NCBI GenBank assembly: GCA_964517125.1
Contig: CAZFBD010000010.1
Location: 1 to 64,000 of the forward strand
Direction of reading: 5' to 3'
Length of the DNA: 64,000 nucleotides
From: SHLQ01 sp964517125
GTDB lineage: Bacteria; Actinomycetota; Acidimicrobiia; Acidimicrobiales; SHLQ01
Part shown: piece by piece, positions 61,690 through 64,000 of the stretch
Position numbering within the stretch: the first letter of the stretch is position 1
Layout of the letters: each line of letters opens with the position of its first letter
Program-made: the position numbers and the translations under genes
Notes under the pieces: generated by a model
What the model was told of the DNA's origin: nothing
The model's input: only the letters and a program-made list of their open reading frames with translations
Databases searched by the model: none

Positions 61690-63393
61690 TCAGTCCAGGA
61701 GAGCGCCCAGGATCTCGGGAATCCACTCCCCCGTGCCCTGGTCCCATGCCCCGAACTCGCCGTTGAGTTCGAAGTAGGCCCATCCCGCGTCATTCTGCTC
61801 GGCGAGGTTCCGGATCGTTCGCGTCCAGTCCTCCCGAGACTGCGGATCGGTGGGGTCGCCGTCGGGGTCGAGTGTTCCGAATTCGCCGATGTACAGCGGC
61901 ACGCCTTGTCGATCTGCCCATTCGGCAGCACCGCTGATCATCTCGTCGAGGGCCTCGTATTGGCTGACGATCAGTTCGTCGCACGCCTGGGCGCACAGTG
62001 CGAGCCGGCTGATGGTGGTGGAGCCCGGCGCCTCGGACTGGATGGCCAGGGTGCCGATCGTTCCGCAGGCAGACAGATCTGCTGTTCCGTTGCCGCCTCC
62101 GGAAGGTTCGATGTCGACCACCACAGCTGATCGCGTTTCGTAGTTGCATAGGGCGAGCAGACCTTCGACGCTGCCAGAGGTCTCGAGAATGAGCTGACGG
62201 TGTTCAGCCGCTGCACTGGTTTCAGCGAGCATGGCCAGGGCGGAATAGTCCCGTCCAAAGTCGACGGTGAGGCCGGCCCGGCTCGGCGTGACGTCGATGC
62301 CCCACGAACGATCGAGCCAGTCGAGAGCGACGGTGGCATCGTCCGGTCGCCAGGTGACTCCTGTGGGCGGAAGCGGATCCACGAAGACGGCGCCCTGATG
62401 GGTGAAGTCCTGCGGGTCGTACGTGTGGATGGTGGCGACGATGTTCGGGTCGGCTGGCAGCCGGAGGTTGTCGAGCCGGCTGGCGTGGTTGTAGCCGACC
62501 GGGCCGATGATCACGGTCCGCACGGGGTTGGTCCTGCGCACGACAGCGAGGGCGTCGGCCGCAAGGTCGTTCCAGAGCTCGGGTTGAGCAGTGAGCTCGT
62601 CGATGGGTTCGTTGAGCAGCTCGAACACAACGGTGTCCGGCTCGGACTGATACCGCACAGCAATCTGATCCCAGATGGCCAGGAAGCGAACCCGCTGCGT
62701 CAGCGGATTCACCATGAGCTCTTCGAAGAAGTGAACATCGATCACGATGCTGAGTTCGGCGGCCGTTGCCATGGCAATGACCCTGTCGACCTCGGCCGCG
62801 AACGCTTCGTCGATGCGGTACTCGGGCGCTGGGCCGGTGTAGGCAGACCAGGCGATGGGAATGCGGACATGGTCGAAGCCGGCTTCGGCGACCAACGGGA
62901 AGAAGGACGGCTCAATGCTCGTTCCCCAGCTTCCTCTCGGCGTCACCTCCAGGTCGCCCGCCAGGTTGATGCCGCGAAGGAGGCTCGGCCCAGTGCTGGC
63001 ACTCGGGGCGACCTCGACCTGCTGCGATTCGATAGTTGCCTCATTGACGGCAACCGTTGGAGCGGTTCCAAAATAGAGGTTGGCAACACCGTTGCAACCC
63101 CGAGGGTTGGCGTCGACGGTGTCCGCTATGACATCCCATTCGACAGGGTTGAAGTAGCCGTCCCGTGCCTCGATGGAACTTCTGCACTCCGGAGACAGCC
63201 ACTCGCTCTCGCCTTCGATGATCGCCCAGCCCGCGTCATTGCCGGCAATCGTCACAAGCCAGACCGCAACGGATGCCGTCTGTGCACCCGCCGGTTCCAG
63301 AGTGGGCCGAACCGCTGTTGCGAGTGGTGAAGCGATGAATGCGATGACGGCGATCACAATGGTTGCGATGGCCAGGTTGGCGTGTTTTCCCAT
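61690..63393 (-). CDS. Secreted glycoside hydrolase family 5 (cellulase-like)
   Basis: A 567-residue exported enzyme. It has a signal or anchor (LAIATIVIAVIAFIASPLAT) and a 130-residue N-terminal region, WLVTIAGNDAGWAIIEGESE, of unknown fold. The GH5 barrel follows: LLRGINLAGDLEVTPRGSWG, DHVRIPIAWSAY, IVIDVHFFEELM, the acid/base Glu in VVFELLNEPIDE, and the nucleophile Glu in VPLYIGEFGTLD. Between TVDFGRDYSALAMLAET and ALDEMISGAAEW about 100 residues with cysteines are inserted in the barrel, unusual for GH5 and perhaps a carbohydrate-binding insertion. Confidence 0.88.
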   Translation of the reverse strand: MGKHANLAIATIVIAVIAFIASPLATAVRPTLEPAGAQTASVAVWLVTIAGNDAGWAIIEGESEWLSPECRSSIEARDGYFNPVEWDVIADTVDANPRGCNGVANLYFGTAPTVAVNEATIESQQVEVAPSASTGPSLLRGINLAGDLEVTPRGSWGTSIEPSFFPLVAEAGFDHVRIPIAWSAYTGPAPEYRIDEAFAAEVDRVIAMATAAELSIVIDVHFFEELMVNPLTQRVRFLAIWDQIAVRYQSEPDTVVFELLNEPIDELTAQPELWNDLAADALAVVRRTNPVRTVIIGPVGYNHASRLDNLRLPADPNIVATIHTYDPQDFTHQGAVFVDPLPPTGVTWRPDDATVALDWLDRSWGIDVTPSRAGLTVDFGRDYSALAMLAETSAAAEHRQLILETSGSVEGLLALCNYETRSAVVVDIEPSGGGNGTADLSACGTIGTLAIQSEAPGSTTISRLALCAQACDELIVSQYEALDEMISGAAEWADRQGVPLYIGEFGTLDPDGDPTDPQSREDWTRTIRNLAEQNDAGWAYFELNGEFGAWDQGTGEWIPEILGALLD

Positions 63394-63768
63394 ACCGCAA
63401 ACGGTACGGATGACCGCTGCGGGCAACCGGACGTCAACCGGACGTTTCGGNNNNNNNNNNNNNNNNNNNNNNNNNNNNNNNNNNNNNNNNNNNNNNNNNN
63501 NNNNNNNNNNNNNNNNNNNNNNNNNNNNNNNNNNNNNNNNNNNNNNNNNNCGCAAACGGTACGGATGACCGCTGCGGGCAACCGGACGTCAACCGGACGT
63601 TTCGGTGTCGTGGTCTGACGATGTGGCACGCCAACTGAACAAATCCCCTTTGCCTGGCGCGACGGATCGAACAGGGGTTGCCCACGTCACACCCGGATTT
63701 CGCATCCGTGAAGCGTCGGTCGTTCGTAGACACGAGCAACCCCCCAAACACATGAGGTACACGACTCC
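63394..63768. other. Divergent intergenic region with a 100-N gap and an exact 55-bp flanking duplication
   Basis: The region separates the GH5 gene from the divergent lipoprotein gene and holds no gene. Positions 63451-63550 are exactly 100 N. The 55 bases before (63396-63450) and after (63551-63605) are identical, beginning CGCAAACGGTACGG and ending GGACGTTTCGG. An overlap of exactly 55 is a common assembler k-mer length, so the two contigs probably join directly and the real spacer is about 220 bp. Within it ACCGGACGTCA and ACCGGACGTTT form a short direct repeat. Confidence 0.8.
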
Positions 63769-64000
63769 ATGAACATCAACTCCAAGCGCTTGGCCGCGCT
63801 TCTCCTGACCTTTGGCATGACGGCCGCTGCCTGTGGCGACGACACCGAGGTCGTTGCCGACACCGCCGACGACGCCACTGAGGTTGTCGAAGAAGCGATG
63901 GAAGACGAGGCAATGGAAGACGAAGCCATGGCTGACCTTCCAGCCACCGTCGTCGATATTGCACTCTCGAGCGACGACTTCTCCACGCTCGTGGCTGCCG
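63769..64000 (+). CDS. Lipoprotein with fasciclin domain, N-terminal part
   Basis: The gene starts at ATG 63769 after GAGG and continues beyond the right edge. Residues 1-22 are a lipoprotein signal (RLAALLLTFGMTAAACGDD). A Glu/Asp/Ala/Met-rich spacer (EEAMEDEAMEDEAMADL) follows, then LPATVVDIALSSDDFSTLVA, the typical opening of a FAS1 (fasciclin) domain. FAS1 lipoproteins are surface adhesion proteins. Only 77 residues are visible. Confidence 0.8.
   Translation, partial: MNINSKRLAALLLTFGMTAAACGDDTEVVADTADDATEVVEEAMEDEAMEDEAMADLPATVVDIALSSDDFSTLVAA

Noticed and set aside
1..64000. tRNA, rRNA or insertion sequences
   Set aside because: Looked for tRNA-like cloverleaves, rRNA segments and transposase motifs and saw none; a covariance-model scan would be needed to exclude small RNAs.

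Overview
The window is about 64 kb of GC-rich, gene-dense DNA. Three runs of exactly 100 N mark joins between assembled contigs. The gene content and style (PLP-dependent MocR regulator, alditol-oxidase-like enzyme, many VapBC pairs, TANNNT boxes about 6 nt from start codons as in leaderless genes, few Shine-Dalgarno sites) suggest an actinobacterium, probably a free-living, possibly marine, member of the Acidimicrobiia. That placement is an inference from style; no rRNA or tRNA gene is present to confirm it.

Layout. 0-7 kb: end of a short-chain dehydrogenase, aminopeptidase N, an AhpD-like protein read through an in-frame UGA, a decayed ketoacyl synthase III and a secreted acidic-tailed protein. 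7-18 kb: an accessory stretch with four type II toxin-antitoxin pairs, a SEC-C protein, a sigma factor/ABC transporter operon, a sterol-desaturase-type hydroxylase and a CarD-like protein. 18-30 kb: AraC regulator and VOC protein, two MFS transporters, two broken genes, an RTX/betaine-binding fusion and a GluR0-like channel. 30-35.8 kb: RutA-type monooxygenase with flavin reductase and cysteine hydrolase, an isocitrate-lyase-superfamily enzyme, a lipoprotein serpin and a second RTX protein. 35.8-46.3 kb: a fused indolepyruvate:ferredoxin oxidoreductase with an AsnC regulator, an agmatinase-family enzyme and a MocR regulator divergent from a flavin-oxidase/DJ-1 pair. 46.2-49 kb: a sulfite-exporter-type permease divergent from a rhodanese that is also read through an in-frame UGA. 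49-64 kb: catabolic enzymes (alditol oxidase, SDR, guanine deaminase, dehalogenase, enoyl-CoA hydratase, class V aminotransferase, aldehyde dehydrogenase, RidA, NUDIX, Gfo/Idh/MocA), a secreted GH5 glycosidase and the start of a fasciclin-type lipoprotein.

The main result is a pair of selenoprotein candidates that ordinary gene calling would split. In the AhpD-like gene (3282-4379) UGA replaces the second cysteine of the CxxC centre, with Glu, Cys and His at exactly the family spacing. In the rhodanese gene (47065-47478) UGA replaces the catalytic cysteine. Both frames continue to a normal C-terminus, and both UGAs are followed at 16-25 nt by a hairpin with G in the first two loop positions, as in a bacterial SECIS. 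Two independent genes with UGA at a redox or catalytic Cys position argue strongly that this organism inserts selenocysteine. No sel genes lie in the window.

Other points of interest are two vapBC operons sharing a 19-bp operator with a symmetric compensatory change, two secreted proteins that carry the same RTX cassette ahead of unrelated domains, and several decayed or fused genes. Two of the three assembly gaps are flanked by exact duplications and are probably not real gaps.
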